Shown in pieces: positions 35,601-44,837 of a DNA stretch of 53,056 bases. The position numbers and the translations under genes are program-made. The notes beneath the pieces were generated by a model. The model ran no database searches and was not told the origin of the DNA. It saw only the letters and a list, made by a program, of their open reading frames with translations. Source of the stretch: Sulfurimonas sp. (lineage in GTDB: Bacteria > Campylobacterota > Campylobacteria > Campylobacterales > Sulfurimonadaceae); NCBI GenBank assembly GCA_028684815.1, contig JAQUFE010000013.1, positions 1 through 53,056 on the forward strand, read 5' to 3'. Positions within the stretch are counted from its first letter, which is position 1. Each line of letters opens with the position of its first letter.

Positions 35601-35700
35601 CGCACCGATGTTAGGAGGGATAGTAACTTCGGCGTTTTTAACGCTTTTTCTCATCCCTATCCTTTATTCTCTAAGAAAAGATAGTACAATTGCTAAATGA
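32638..35700 (+). CDS. heavy-metal RND transporter (CusA/CzcA family)
   Basis: 1020-residue inner-membrane proton-driven exporter with 12 helices and two periplasmic loops. Family marks: 'LSLDALPDLSPPQVILQV', 'GPDATGVGWAYQYVL', the TM4 signature 'AIGAMVDASIVMIENAHKH' and 'KWEFMPVLNEQDFMYMPVT'. The GAMVDA..VMIENAHK form is that of monovalent-metal (Cu+/Ag+) HME-RND pumps such as CusA rather than the Zn/Co/Cd type, and the MPV..FMYMP region is Met-rich. The stop codon overlaps the regulator start (ATGA). Substrate is inferred as copper or silver. Confidence 0.88.
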   Translation: MVEKVIDFSSKNIFLVLLISVLLTTLSLISIKNLSLDALPDLSPPQVILQVSYKGQSPKIIEEQVSYPLISSLMSLPNIKTIRAMSSFESGLIYIIFKDNTDIYDARSRILEQLSSLIPNLPSDAKVSMGPDATGVGWAYQYVLKSDKLNLSELRDYQDYYLKYGLLAVDGVSEVAAVGGFVKSYQLLVDQDKMVKHNIGISEIIDALKSNNQDIGGGVLLENGYENIIQARGYAKSMADLENITLKVDGVLPLKLKDIAELSQMPEPRRGVADFNGEGEVVGGIVLVRYKENTYEVLQKIKAKIATLQSEDVEIVTAYDRSKLIDRAIDTLKRTLIEESIIVIIIIALFLFHARSALIVIIVLPLTVLFSFGLMSFFNIGSNIMSLGGIAIAIGAMVDASIVMIENAHKHLSKSDGSKSTKEIIIESSKQVGRPIFFALMLIVVSFLPIFALEGQEARLFSPLAFTKTFAMLVGAFLSITLVPVLMLFFIKGEIKDEHHNPINRFFISIYMPLLKLALRFKYIILALSVVGVVYIFPLYYAQKWEFMPVLNEQDFMYMPVTPYGISVELAKDLTHETSKIIKSFPEVDTVFAKAGRADSSTDPAPLAMIETIITFKDKSLWREGMTYERLMSDMDKALQIKGLINSWTYPIRGRIDMLLTGIRTPLGIKLYGDDNGVLEELASKIEQKLKALDLTQNISADKSNSGYFLNIDIKQDALSRYGLSKKEILDTLSFGVGGIGVGTFVDGLKRHSVSMRIDAQQRDSIESIRELKVKTKLGFLPLNIFADIEFSEGASVIKSEKGMKVSFIYITPKSGVSSEEYKNAAKEIIKDMEFPSSYYYEFAGESEYLESAKERLTLIIPIVVLAIFVLIYFALRDLTNSLIVFFTLPFAILGGLLYIDYLGFNLSVALVVGFLALLGIAAETAIVMIIYLQEAVNEKSSSFKDAIIRGSALRLRPKLMTVFSILGGLIPIMYIDGVGSEVMQRIAAPMLGGIVTSAFLTLFLIPILYSLRKDSTIAK

Positions 35701-36347
35701 AAATACTACTTTTAGAAGATGATATCATCCTTAGTGAGATTTTACACGAGCATCTAAGTGAGCAAGGTTTTTTGGTAGATTTGTCTTATGATGGCGAAGA
35801 TGCTTATGATAAGATACAAAGTAACTCCTACGACCTCTTTCTTTTTGATGTAAATGTTCCATCTCTTGATGGCTTTGAGCTTTTAAAACTACTTAAAGAG
35901 CAGAACATTACAACTCCTACTATCTTTATAACCTCACTAGAGAGTGCAAAAGATTTAAAGAGAGGTTTTGATTTGGGTTGTGATGACTATCTCAAAAAAC
36001 CCTTTGAACTTTTAGAGCTTGACTCAAGAATAAACTACCTCTTAAAATCTCTTCAAAACACAAAAATCATCATAGATGACAGAAGATATCTCGATAGACT
36101 CAACTTTGAGTTAGTTGATTGTGATAAAAGAGTAAAAATATCCAACAAAGAGTTTCAAATAGTAGAGTATCTTCTAAATCACAAAGACAGAGTAGTGAGC
36201 CATCACGAGCTTATAGCAAACATCTGGCTAGAGTCTCAAGTACCTAGTGAAGCGACCATTAGAACCTATATTAAAAACATAAGAGTAGCCTTAGGCAAGG
36301 AGTTTATTACTACTATAAAAGGAGTCGGTTATAGAGTTAACTGCTAG
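35697..36347 (+). CDS. OmpR-family response regulator of the metal efflux operon
   Basis: 216 residues: receiver domain with acidic pocket E7-D8-D9, phosphoacceptor D51 ('LFLFDVNVPSLDGF') and switch Lys in 'DDYLKKPFEL', then a winged-helix DNA-binding domain ('RVKISNKEFQIVEYLLNHKDRVVSHHEL' in pieces, 'TIRTYIKNIRVALGKEFITTIKGVGYRV'). It starts inside the RND stop (ATGA overlap), so it is translated with the pump. The direct repeat upstream of the operon fits its expected binding mode, implying positive autoregulation. Closest functional parallels are CusR/CopR-type copper regulators. Confidence 0.88.
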   Translation: MKILLLEDDIILSEILHEHLSEQGFLVDLSYDGEDAYDKIQSNSYDLFLFDVNVPSLDGFELLKLLKEQNITTPTIFITSLESAKDLKRGFDLGCDDYLKKPFELLELDSRINYLLKSLQNTKIIIDDRRYLDRLNFELVDCDKRVKISNKEFQIVEYLLNHKDRVVSHHELIANIWLESQVPSEATIRTYIKNIRVALGKEFITTIKGVGYRVNC

Positions 36348-37494
36348 TGAGAAAAAGTCACATTATGGCTTTTTAGGGCTCTATCTAGGCTCTTCAGTTT
36401 TGCTTATATTTTTCATGGCTATAAGCTTTTATGATTATGAGTCAAAGAGCATCGAGGCACTAAACAAAGAGAAGATGCACTCACTCTCATCTAAAATATC
36501 ATCTAAAATCATAACCTCTTATATGAATAATGAACCTCTTATAGTTAATGAAGTTAAGGGTTTTGAGGTTACACTTTATGATGAAAATAAAAATGTCATA
36601 AAAGGAAAAAAGCTAAAAGGTATTCTCTTTAAAGAGGGTTTTCACAAAAGCGGAGAGTTTGAATACCTCGTAGATTTAAGCCCACAGATGCATCACGGGG
36701 TGAGGTATCTCATCTTAAAGAGTATAAAAAAAGATGATGAGCGCTTAAATCTTATAAAGAACATTCTTTTAATCTCTTTTTCTTCTATCTTTATCATAGT
36801 TGTAGTTGGATACTTTTTATCAAAAATGTTTTTAAAACCCATTCAAAACGAGAGAGTTAAACTAGACAAGTTTATAAAAGACTCAACACATGAGTTAAAC
36901 ACTCCCATAACTGCGATTCTTATGAGTGTGGAGAGACTTAAAAAACAAAATATTGATGAGAAGATTCTCCAAAGAGTAGAGATAAGTTCAAAAAGAGTCC
37001 AAAAAATCTATGCGGATTTAACTTACTTGCTTTTAGAAGATAATAGCAAAGAGATAAAGAGCATAAACCTAAAAGAAGCCCTACTTGGCGAACTTGCTCT
37101 CTATGAAGACTTAGCACTTAAGAAGTCCATAACTATAATAAAAGAGTTAGAAGATATATATATCTCCATGGACGAATCAAGTGTGCAAAGGCTCTTTAGT
37201 AACCTACTCTCAAACGCCATCAAGTACAATAAAAAGAGTGGTTATATCAAAATAGTTTTAAACAATGAAATCTTTAGCATAACAAATAGTGGAAAAACTA
37301 TAAACAAAGCCTCTCAAGAGAAGGTATTTCAGAGATACTACAGACAAAATAAGCATGAGGGCGGTTTTGGGATAGGTTTAGACATAGTAAAAAGAGTCTC
37401 ACAGAGGTACAACCTTGAAATAGAACTAAGCTCAAACGAGCAAGAAACCGAGATAAAACTTCACCTAAATAGCTCAACTTCAAAAATGATATAA
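36331..37494 (+). CDS. sensor histidine kinase with apparent ATA start
   Basis: About 388 residues. Two membrane helices bracket a small periplasmic domain containing 'SPQMHHGVRYL', which could bind metal; the second helix is 'ILLISFSSIFIIVVVGYFLS'. The H-box is 'FIKDSTHELNTPI' and the ATPase has 'LFSNLLSNAIKYN' and 'GGFGIGLDIVKRVSQRY'. The frame is open from a TAA at 36316 and has no ATG, GTG or TTG until TTG 36400, which would cut TM1 in half. AAAAGGAG at 36317-36324 is ideally spaced (six bases) from ATA 36331, giving 'IELTASEKKSHYGFLGLYLG' and an intact TM1. A start at 36400 or ATG 36415 is the alternative. Confidence 0.75.
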   Translation: MELTASEKKSHYGFLGLYLGSSVLLIFFMAISFYDYESKSIEALNKEKMHSLSSKISSKIITSYMNNEPLIVNEVKGFEVTLYDENKNVIKGKKLKGILFKEGFHKSGEFEYLVDLSPQMHHGVRYLILKSIKKDDERLNLIKNILLISFSSIFIIVVVGYFLSKMFLKPIQNERVKLDKFIKDSTHELNTPITAILMSVERLKKQNIDEKILQRVEISSKRVQKIYADLTYLLLEDNSKEIKSINLKEALLGELALYEDLALKKSITIIKELEDIYISMDESSVQRLFSNLLSNAIKYNKKSGYIKIVLNNEIFSITNSGKTINKASQEKVFQRYYRQNKHEGGFGIGLDIVKRVSQRYNLEIELSSNEQETEIKLHLNSSTSKMI

Positions 37495-38652
<1,158 letters not shown>

Positions 38653-38685
38653 AACGTTGAGTGCTCTGAACAATTATTAAGGTAG

Positions 38686-38706
38686 ATCCTGAATCAAGTT
38701 CAGGAT
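38686..38706. repeat. palindromic element TCCTGAA-TCAAG-TTCAGGA
   Basis: ATCCTGAA, loop TCAAG, TTCAGGAT, followed by GACGG and a T-run. It follows tgt and could end its transcript. The same motif (CCTGAATCAAGTTCAGG) is, from memory, a dispersed palindrome in many unrelated genomes, especially alphaproteobacteria, so it may be a small mobile repeat. Confidence 0.5.
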
Positions 38707-38811
38707 GACGGTTTTTCATTCAAGATGACACCACTCCGTCATTTAGTGCTTGATGGGGAATCTAATTTATAGATTAGCCAGAGGGTTTAATTATATAAAA
38801 AATCAAACTAT

Positions 38812-39402
38812 TTAGTCGAAGTTAAAATCTTTTTGTGAGCCATCTAGCATAAGTAGTCTGCAACTTCTCTCTAAGATGGCTAGTTTTTTTGCCATCTCAT
38901 GAATGTCTCTATTAAATGAGTAAACCCCATAACCTCTTATAACCATCATATTTGTTTTTTTTGTTTGAAAGTAGTATGCGATCTCACTCTGTGCCCTCTC
39001 ATACCAATCTTCAAACTGTTTTGGATCTACTATCTCAACGGAACCTAACTCCTTAAATCCAAAATAATCTTTTGGAACTATACTACTGTGTTCAAGTGAG
39101 TAAGCAGTTGTAAATGGTGGCATCGTAAAAGAGACAAACTTTGCATCTGAGATTTGTGAGTAGATGCTAAAGTGTATCTTAGAATCAATGCTTGCTTGGT
39201 TCCATCTATAATCTTTTTTAAAATAAAGTTCTATTAAAGAGTCATTATTTAAAGCATCAAAAATCGCATCTTTTGTGTTTATAATAAATCTATTTGTCTC
39301 TGTTTTTGCAGAGATTGAACCATGATAGATGCCAAAGAAATCTTTTCTAAACATGGAGAGTGCTAGAGTTGTTAGCTTGTTTTTTAAGAGTTCTCTGCTC
39401 AT
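38812..39402 (-). CDS. class II aldolase/adducin-like protein lacking zinc ligands
   Basis: 196-residue protein with the class II aldolase fold signature: 'FFGIYHGSISAKTETNRFIIN' (cf. S-x-G-N-x-S-x-R), then a middle strand 'KFVSFTMPPFTTAYSL' and 'MVIRGYGVYSFNRDIHEMAKKLAILE'. In active members the middle strand reads HTHSPYATA and the later one NHGV, supplying three zinc His; here they are F-T-M and Y, so the metal site seems lost. It is therefore probably non-catalytic or altered in function. It follows dnaJ by four bases on the same strand. Similar short forms occur, to my memory, across Campylobacterota. Confidence 0.65.
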   Translation of the reverse strand: MSRELLKNKLTTLALSMFRKDFFGIYHGSISAKTETNRFIINTKDAIFDALNNDSLIELYFKKDYRWNQASIDSKIHFSIYSQISDAKFVSFTMPPFTTAYSLEHSSIVPKDYFGFKELGSVEIVDPKQFEDWYERAQSEIAYYFQTKKTNMMVIRGYGVYSFNRDIHEMAKKLAILERSCRLLMLDGSQKDFNFD

Positions 39403-39406
39403 AAGA

Positions 39407-40528
39407 TTACTTAAACCAGCTTTTCATCTTCTCTATAGCAGAATCTAGCACGCCCTCATGTGGTTTAGACTCGATGCCAAAAGAGTCTTGAAGCTTTTTA
39501 AGTAGCTCTTTTTGCTCATCACTCAGTTTTTTAGGATACGAGATATTTACTTGAGCTATCAAGTTTCCTCTTCCGTGACCATGAACATCATCAATACCCT
39601 CACCTTTAAAAGTAAAGTGCTGCTTATCTTTTGTGCCAATATCTAGCTTTAGCTCTAGCTCACCTCTAAGTGAAGGTATAGTTAGAGTCTCTCCCGCTAC
39701 TGCTTGAGTGAAAAATACAGGGATAGCGATATATACATCATTGCCATCTCTTTGAAAGTGCTTATCTGCTTTTACTCCAAAAGTAACATAGAGGTCACCA
39801 CGAACACCTTTTTTACTGATATTTCCTTTGCCAGAGACTCTTAAACGATTGCCCTCGTCTATACCTTTTGGTATTTTGATGCTAACACTCTCTTGAACCT
39901 CTTCATAGCCTTTGCCCTTACAGCTACCACAAGCTTCAGTTGCAGAACTTCCACTTCCTTGACAAACTGGACAAGTTTGGGAAAAAGTCATAAAACCTTG
40001 TTTCATATAGACTTGACCTTGACCTCTACACTGAGCACATGTTGAGAGTTTGGCATCTTTTGCACCAGTTCCCTTACAAGGTTTACACGCTTTTTTGTAA
40101 GTAAACTCTATCTCTTTTTCGCATCCAAAGATAGCCTCATCAAAAGAGATGTGCATATCTACATTCATATCTAGTGGATATTTATCCATATCCGCTGGAT
40201 TTTGACGGCGACTTCGCCCACCTGAAAAACCACTAAACATCTCTTCAAACATTGAGCCCAAATCATCAAAACCACCAGATGATTGACCTCTGCTACCCAT
40301 ACCTTGAAGTCCCTCTTTGCCATAACGGTCATAGACACTTCTTTGTTTATCATCACTTAAACACTGATATGCTTCATTACATATTTTAAACTTGTGTTCA
40401 GCTTCTTTATCGCCTGCATTTTTATCAGGATGAAACTCTTTGGCGAGTCTTCTATAGGCCTTTTTTATAGTAGTTTTATCAGCATCTTTACTTACTTCAA
40501 GTATCTCATAATAGCTCAAATCTTGCAT
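39407..40528 (-). CDS. dnaJ: chaperone DnaJ
   Basis: 373-residue Hsp40 co-chaperone. J domain at the N-terminus with '[16 protein letters not shown]' (HPD motif), a Gly/Phe/Arg-rich linker ('[17 protein letters not shown]'), four CxxCxGxG-type zinc repeats beginning 'CKPCKGTG', 'CAQCRGQG', 'CPVCQGSG' and 'CGSCKGKG', then the substrate-binding C-terminal domains. It stimulates DnaK ATPase. dnaK/grpE are not adjacent. It is divergent from mltA and precedes the aldolase-like gene by four bases. Confidence 0.97.
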   Translation of the reverse strand: MQDLSYYEILEVSKDADKTTIKKAYRRLAKEFHPDKNAGDKEAEHKFKICNEAYQCLSDDKQRSVYDRYGKEGLQGMGSRGQSSGGFDDLGSMFEEMFSGFSGGRSRRQNPADMDKYPLDMNVDMHISFDEAIFGCEKEIEFTYKKACKPCKGTGAKDAKLSTCAQCRGQGQVYMKQGFMTFSQTCPVCQGSGSSATEACGSCKGKGYEEVQESVSIKIPKGIDEGNRLRVSGKGNISKKGVRGDLYVTFGVKADKHFQRDGNDVYIAIPVFFTQAVAGETLTIPSLRGELELKLDIGTKDKQHFTFKGEGIDDVHGHGRGNLIAQVNISYPKKLSDEQKELLKKLQDSFGIESKPHEGVLDSAIEKMKSWFK

Positions 40529-40589
40529 AATTTCTAATATCCTAACAAATAAATTTTTTGCAATTATATCGTTTTTAATTTAATATATG

Positions 40590-40595
40590 TATAAT
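40590..40595 (+). promoter_or_regulatory. -10 element immediately before mltA
   Basis: A perfect TATAAT ends six bases before ATG 40602, so transcription would begin at or just before that codon. The mltA transcript is therefore probably leaderless or starts at ATG 40611, and an upstream in-frame ATG (40587), which overlaps this element, is excluded. Confidence 0.45.
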
Positions 40596-40601
40596 TGCCC
40601 T

Positions 40602-41690
40602 ATGAGACAAATGACTATTTTATTACTAAGCTTCTCCCTATTTTTTTTTGGATGTTCTAAAAAACCACAGATTAAGATTAAAGAGCTACCAAACACCTAC
40701 TTAAGCGAGTCTAGTTTTAATGAACTATTGCGCTGGGATAGCGAAGACCATCAAGAAGCATTAAATAGCTTTATAAATAACTGCAAGAGTAAAAAAACAC
40801 AAGATATTTATGGTTTTTTGTGCCAAAAGGCAACACAAACAGAAGATGCAAAGAGTTTTTTTGAGTCAGAGTTTAATGTTTACATGATTGTGCCAGAAAA
40901 TAGCGAAGATAAAGGACTACTAACTGGTTACTATGAACCTACGCTAAGAGGCTCTCTTACAAAAAAAGAACCATTTATTTATCCTATATATGAAGAACCA
41001 AAAGACCTTATAAGTGTTGAATTATCTAGCATCTATGAAGAGTTAAAAAAGTATAGATTAAGAGGTCGATTAGATGGGAATAAGTTAGTTCCTTACTATG
41101 CTAGAGAAGAGGTTGACAAAATAGATGCAGATGCGATCTGCTATGGCGATTCTAAGCTTGATATCTTTTTTTTAGAGATTCAAGGCTCAGGAAAAGTTGA
41201 GCTAGATGACGGTGAAAATATCTATGTCGGCTATGCAAATCAAAATGGCCACAAATACAACTCAATAGGAAAATATCTTATAGAGCAAGGTGAGATAAGG
41301 CGTGAAGATATGTCTATGCAAAAGATTGAAGCGTGGTTAGAGGAAAATCCAAATAGAGTTAATGAAGTTCTAAACTACAACAACTCACTGGTTTTCTTTC
41401 AAAAAAAACCTCATAGTGCATCTGGAGCTTTAGGGCTTATCTTAGAGCCTATGCGTTCAGTTGCAGTTGATAGAGAGTTTATACCACTAGGAAGCATGCT
41501 TTTTTTAAAGTCAAAGATAGATAACGAAGATATAAGTAGAGTTGTAATGGCTCAAGATGTAGGCGGAGCGATAAAGGGTGCGCTTAGAGCTGATATGTTT
41601 TTTGGCTCAGGTAAAGATGCAAAGCTAAGTGCTGGGCATCTCATCGCACCTCTATCTTTATGGATACTTTTGCCAAAGGAGAGTAATTGA
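40602..41690 (+). CDS. mltA: membrane-bound lytic murein transglycosylase A
   Basis: About 362-residue outer-membrane lipoprotein that cleaves peptidoglycan glycan strands. Lipoprotein signal MRQMTILLLSFSLFFFGC with the lipid Cys at residue 18, MltA domain with 'LLTGYYEPTLRGS' and 'IQGSGKVELDDG', and a C-terminal 3D (DPBB) domain 'RSVAVDREFIPLGSMLFL' and 'AQDVGGAIKGALRADMFFG', whose three Asp are conserved. It overlaps recR by four bases and is the first gene of mltA-recR-pldA. ATG 40602 was chosen because the region upstream is the -10 element. Confidence 0.92.
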   Translation: MRQMTILLLSFSLFFFGCSKKPQIKIKELPNTYLSESSFNELLRWDSEDHQEALNSFINNCKSKKTQDIYGFLCQKATQTEDAKSFFESEFNVYMIVPENSEDKGLLTGYYEPTLRGSLTKKEPFIYPIYEEPKDLISVELSSIYEELKKYRLRGRLDGNKLVPYYAREEVDKIDADAICYGDSKLDIFFLEIQGSGKVELDDGENIYVGYANQNGHKYNSIGKYLIEQGEIRREDMSMQKIEAWLEENPNRVNEVLNYNNSLVFFQKKPHSASGALGLILEPMRSVAVDREFIPLGSMLFLKSKIDNEDISRVVMAQDVGGAIKGALRADMFFGSGKDAKLSAGHLIAPLSLWILLPKESN

Positions 41691-42256
41691 AACACTCACT
41701 AGATAAGTTTAACCGCCTTGTAGATGCTCTTCAAGAGTTGCCAACCATTGGTAAAAAATCTGCAACAAGACTGGCTTATCACATGCTTATAAAGGATAGT
41801 TTTGTAGGGATGAAAATCTCTCACAGTATAGAAGAAGCACTAGGATGTTTGAAAAAATGCACTAAATGTGGCGGTATGACTGAAGATGAGTTATGCTTTA
41901 TATGCTCAGATGAGAGAAGAGATGCAAGCACTCTTTGCATTATAGAAAATGCAAAAGATATACTTCTTTTTGAAGATAATGGGCTTTTTGATGGTAGATA
42001 TTTTGTGCTAGATTCACTAGAAGAGCTTAGCATCTCAAACCTTTTTAAGATTGTTGAGAGCGGAGTTAGTGAGATAATCTTCGCCCTAACTCCTTCTATC
42101 GCAAACGATGCCATCATAATGTACATAGAAGATAAGTTAAGTTCATTTAAGGTAAATTTTTCCAAAATTGCACAAGGTGTACCTACTGGTGTAAGTTTAG
42201 AAAATATAGATATATTATCGCTCACAAGAGCTATAGAAGATAGAGTAAGGGTTTAA
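41687..42256 (+). CDS. recR: recombination protein RecR
   Basis: 189-residue RecFOR-pathway protein loading RecA at gaps. N-terminal helix-hairpin-helix 'LQELPTIGKKSATRLAYHM', zinc finger C4 'CTKCGGMTEDELCFIC', Toprim domain ('LCIIENAKDILLFED') and the C-terminal 'AQGVPTGVSLENIDILSL'. Start is TTG 41687, inside the mltA stop, preceded by AAAGGAGAG. RecR is slightly short compared with E. coli (201) but normal for this phylum. Confidence 0.96.
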   Translation: MKHSLDKFNRLVDALQELPTIGKKSATRLAYHMLIKDSFVGMKISHSIEEALGCLKKCTKCGGMTEDELCFICSDERRDASTLCIIENAKDILLFEDNGLFDGRYFVLDSLEELSISNLFKIVESGVSEIIFALTPSIANDAIIMYIEDKLSSFKVNFSKIAQGVPTGVSLENIDILSLTRAIEDRVRV

Positions 42257-42259
42257 AGT

Positions 42260-43165
42260 ATGAAGTATATTTTGATTTTAATTTTTCTAGTTTTAAGTGC
42301 TATGGCTTCTAAGATAGACAGCAAAAAAGGTGTAGAAATTGAGAATTATGATATTACTAACATAAGCGATGAAGCTTCAAAAAGAAGTATGCAAAAATGG
42401 TTAAATATAGATTTTGGATTAAGGCCACACAAGGCGAATTATTTCTTGCCAATAGGATATAGAAATGGTCATTATAAATCTTATGTTCCTACGGATAAAT
42501 ATAAAAATACAGAAGCAGAGATTCAAGTGAGTCTGAAATTATATCTTGGGACAAATCTTTTGGGCTACAATGAGAGCTATTACTTAGCATATACGCATCA
42601 GGCATTTTGGCAAACATATGCTGAATCATCGCCCTTTAGAGAGACAAACTATACCCCTGAAGCTTTTGTAGAGTTTCCTATTGCTAATGGAAAAACATAT
42701 TTCAACATGAGGTCTATCACACTAGGAATAGCTCACACTTCAAATGGACAAGGAAGTAACAAAGGTATTAGCTATACTAATCCTATTAATGATCCAGGAA
42801 ATCGCTCAAGGAACATCAACCTTATCTACACAGAGCTAGCTTTTCAATACGATACACTCCTTACGGAGTTAAGACTATACACACCTCTTCCTGGTACTAC
42901 TAAGGATAAAGACAATCCAGATATTATGAACTTTCTAGGATACTCATCCATAAAATTTAACTACTTTTTAGGTAACCATATGTTTACCCTTATGGCTAGA
43001 GCAAACTTTGAAAAAATGTATGGAGCAGTAGAGGGAACTTACTCATATCCGCTTATAGATAATGCATACTTTTATGCAAAGGTATTTAGTGGTTATGGAG
43101 AGAGTCTTATAGACTATAACAACTATATAACTAAGTTTTCTATGGGCTTTAGTTTCTCAAGATAG
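42260..43165 (+). CDS. pldA: outer-membrane phospholipase A
   Basis: 301-residue barrel enzyme hydrolysing outer-membrane phospholipids at sn-1/sn-2. Signal peptide MKYILILIFLVLSAMASK; 'FGLRPHKANYFLPIGYR' and 'YLAYTHQAFWQTY' as in OMPLA; the catalytic segment has H159 and S161 in 'GIAHTSNGQGS' and the Asn in 'RSRNINLIYTEL', the Asn-His-Ser triad. The C-terminus 'FSMGFSFSR' has a penultimate-region aromatic. It starts three bases after recR. In Campylobacter and Helicobacter PldA influences hemolysis and acid adaptation. Confidence 0.9.
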   Translation: MKYILILIFLVLSAMASKIDSKKGVEIENYDITNISDEASKRSMQKWLNIDFGLRPHKANYFLPIGYRNGHYKSYVPTDKYKNTEAEIQVSLKLYLGTNLLGYNESYYLAYTHQAFWQTYAESSPFRETNYTPEAFVEFPIANGKTYFNMRSITLGIAHTSNGQGSNKGISYTNPINDPGNRSRNINLIYTELAFQYDTLLTELRLYTPLPGTTKDKDNPDIMNFLGYSSIKFNYFLGNHMFTLMARANFEKMYGAVEGTYSYPLIDNAYFYAKVFSGYGESLIDYNNYITKFSMGFSFSR

Positions 43166-44710
43166 AGAGTAGCTAGCCTCACTCATACTTGCATAAAACT
43201 CTACTTTATCGAAAACATGGGTTTTATTTAGTTTTAGGAGTTGGATTTTATCGTGCTCTTTTGCTAAGATAATAACCTTAATCTCATTTTTTTCTAGTTT
43301 TGTTATAAGATTTTTTAGTGTAAACATGGCAGTTAAGTCCATAAAAGGAACATCTAAAATATCTATAATTACTGTTTTGGTGTCTAAGATAGAGTTCGCT
43401 TTGTTCTCAAAAGCTGTGCTTGAACCGAAGAAAAAAGCACCATTTATCTTTATAATTCTTATATTTTTCTCAGCTAAATCCAATCTAACAACCTCATCTT
43501 TACTTGAAGCATCTACTAAGCTTATTTCAGACTCTTTTGTAATTCTATATACTATAAGAAGTGCTGCTAAGACTATACCAACACCAACAGCAGCTATCAA
43601 ATCTACAAAAACAGTAGTAAAAAAGACCACAAGCATAACACTTTTGTCGTGATTTGGAGCCTCTTTATAGACAGATATAAATCTATAGTCAAGTATATCA
43701 ATCCCTATTTTTAAAAGAATTCCAGCGAGAATGGCTAATGGAACTTGAGATGCTAAAGGTGCCAAAAAAAGGACTATCAGAAGAAGTGTGATGGAGTGAA
43801 TCATCCCAGAGACTTTATGAGTAGCTCCACTCTTTATGTTTAAAACAGTCCTCATCGTAGCTCCAGCTCCAGGAAGAGAACCAGTTATTGCGCAAAGAGC
43901 GTTTCCTATGCCTTGACCTATAAGCTCTTTGTTTGGCTTGTGTTTAACACCAGTTATGGAGTCTGCAACTATAGAAGTTAACAGCGTATCTATAGAGCCA
44001 AGGATTGCTAATGTAAAAGCTAGAGAAAGAATGGTGCTGTAGTGCGAAATATCCATAGATGGCATAACAAATGATGGCAAGGCTGATGAAATCTCACCTA
44101 TAGTATCAACTTCTAAGCCAAGATAAACACTAAGAGGGGTCAAAACTCCTAAGGCTATTAGTGGCGCTGGTAAGATTTTGTTTATTTTTGAGGGTATGAA
44201 AAACATAAGAAAAAGAGTAGCACTTGAGAGCATAAAAGCACTAAAGTTTATATTTAAGATATTTGAAGGAAGTGAGATGAGTATATCAAGAACGGAGGAG
44301 TTGCTACTAAGTCCTAGATATGGATTTATTTGTAGAATTATGATAATGATACCGATTCCACTCATAAAGCCAGAAATAACAGGGTAAGGGATATACTGAA
44401 CAAACTTTCCAATCTTTGAGATGCCAAAAGCTATTTGAAACATTCCGGCTAAAAATATTGTAGTTACAATAAGTCCTAAATCAGAATTTAAGCTAACAAC
44501 AGCCGCTGCAATTACTACAGTCATTGGTCCTGTTGGACCTGAGATTTGAGTAGGAGTTCCACCAAAAAGAGAGGCAAAAAAGCCTAAAATAATAGCACCG
44601 TAAATCCCAGCACTAGCACCTAAACCGCTAGATACTCCAAATGCTAAAGCTAAGGGTAATGCGATAATTGCAACACTAATACCACCAAAAATATTTTCTT
44701 TTATTTTCAA
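43157..44710 (-). CDS. SulP-family anion transporter with STAS domain
   Basis: 517-residue inner-membrane transporter: about 12-14 helices from 'GISVAIIALPLALAFGVSSGL' and 'QISGPTGPMTVVIAAAV' through 'GCALTGSLPGAGATMRT'-like sequence ('CAITGSLPGAGATMRTVLN'), followed by a cytoplasmic STAS domain (residues about 410-515, 'GAFFFGSSTAFENKA', 'DVPFMDLTAMFTL'). SulP proteins carry sulfate, bicarbonate or other anions; specificity cannot be read here. It overlaps the convergent pldA end by nine bases and is divergent from the P-type ATPase. Confidence 0.9.
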   Translation of the reverse strand: MKIKENIFGGISVAIIALPLALAFGVSSGLGASAGIYGAIILGFFASLFGGTPTQISGPTGPMTVVIAAAVVSLNSDLGLIVTTIFLAGMFQIAFGISKIGKFVQYIPYPVISGFMSGIGIIIIILQINPYLGLSSNSSVLDILISLPSNILNINFSAFMLSSATLFLMFFIPSKINKILPAPLIALGVLTPLSVYLGLEVDTIGEISSALPSFVMPSMDISHYSTILSLAFTLAILGSIDTLLTSIVADSITGVKHKPNKELIGQGIGNALCAITGSLPGAGATMRTVLNIKSGATHKVSGMIHSITLLLIVLFLAPLASQVPLAILAGILLKIGIDILDYRFISVYKEAPNHDKSVMLVVFFTTVFVDLIAAVGVGIVLAALLIVYRITKESEISLVDASSKDEVVRLDLAEKNIRIIKINGAFFFGSSTAFENKANSILDTKTVIIDILDVPFMDLTAMFTLKNLITKLEKNEIKVIILAKEHDKIQLLKLNKTHVFDKVEFYASMSEASYSLS

Positions 44711-44837
44711 TTTTTTATCCCCTTAGATATTTGAAGTAATTATATATCTAAATCCTTTAATAAAAGTAAAAAAAGCCTTTAAACATTAGTCAGCACAAGA
44801 TGTGATAATATTCTACTAAATAAAAAAGGAAGTAACA

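Noticed and set aside
35697..37494. Regulator-kinase fusion by programmed frameshift
   Set aside because: Joining the frames needs a +1 shift and no slippery motif is apparent at the overlap, whereas a good ribosome site is present for a separate kinase start.
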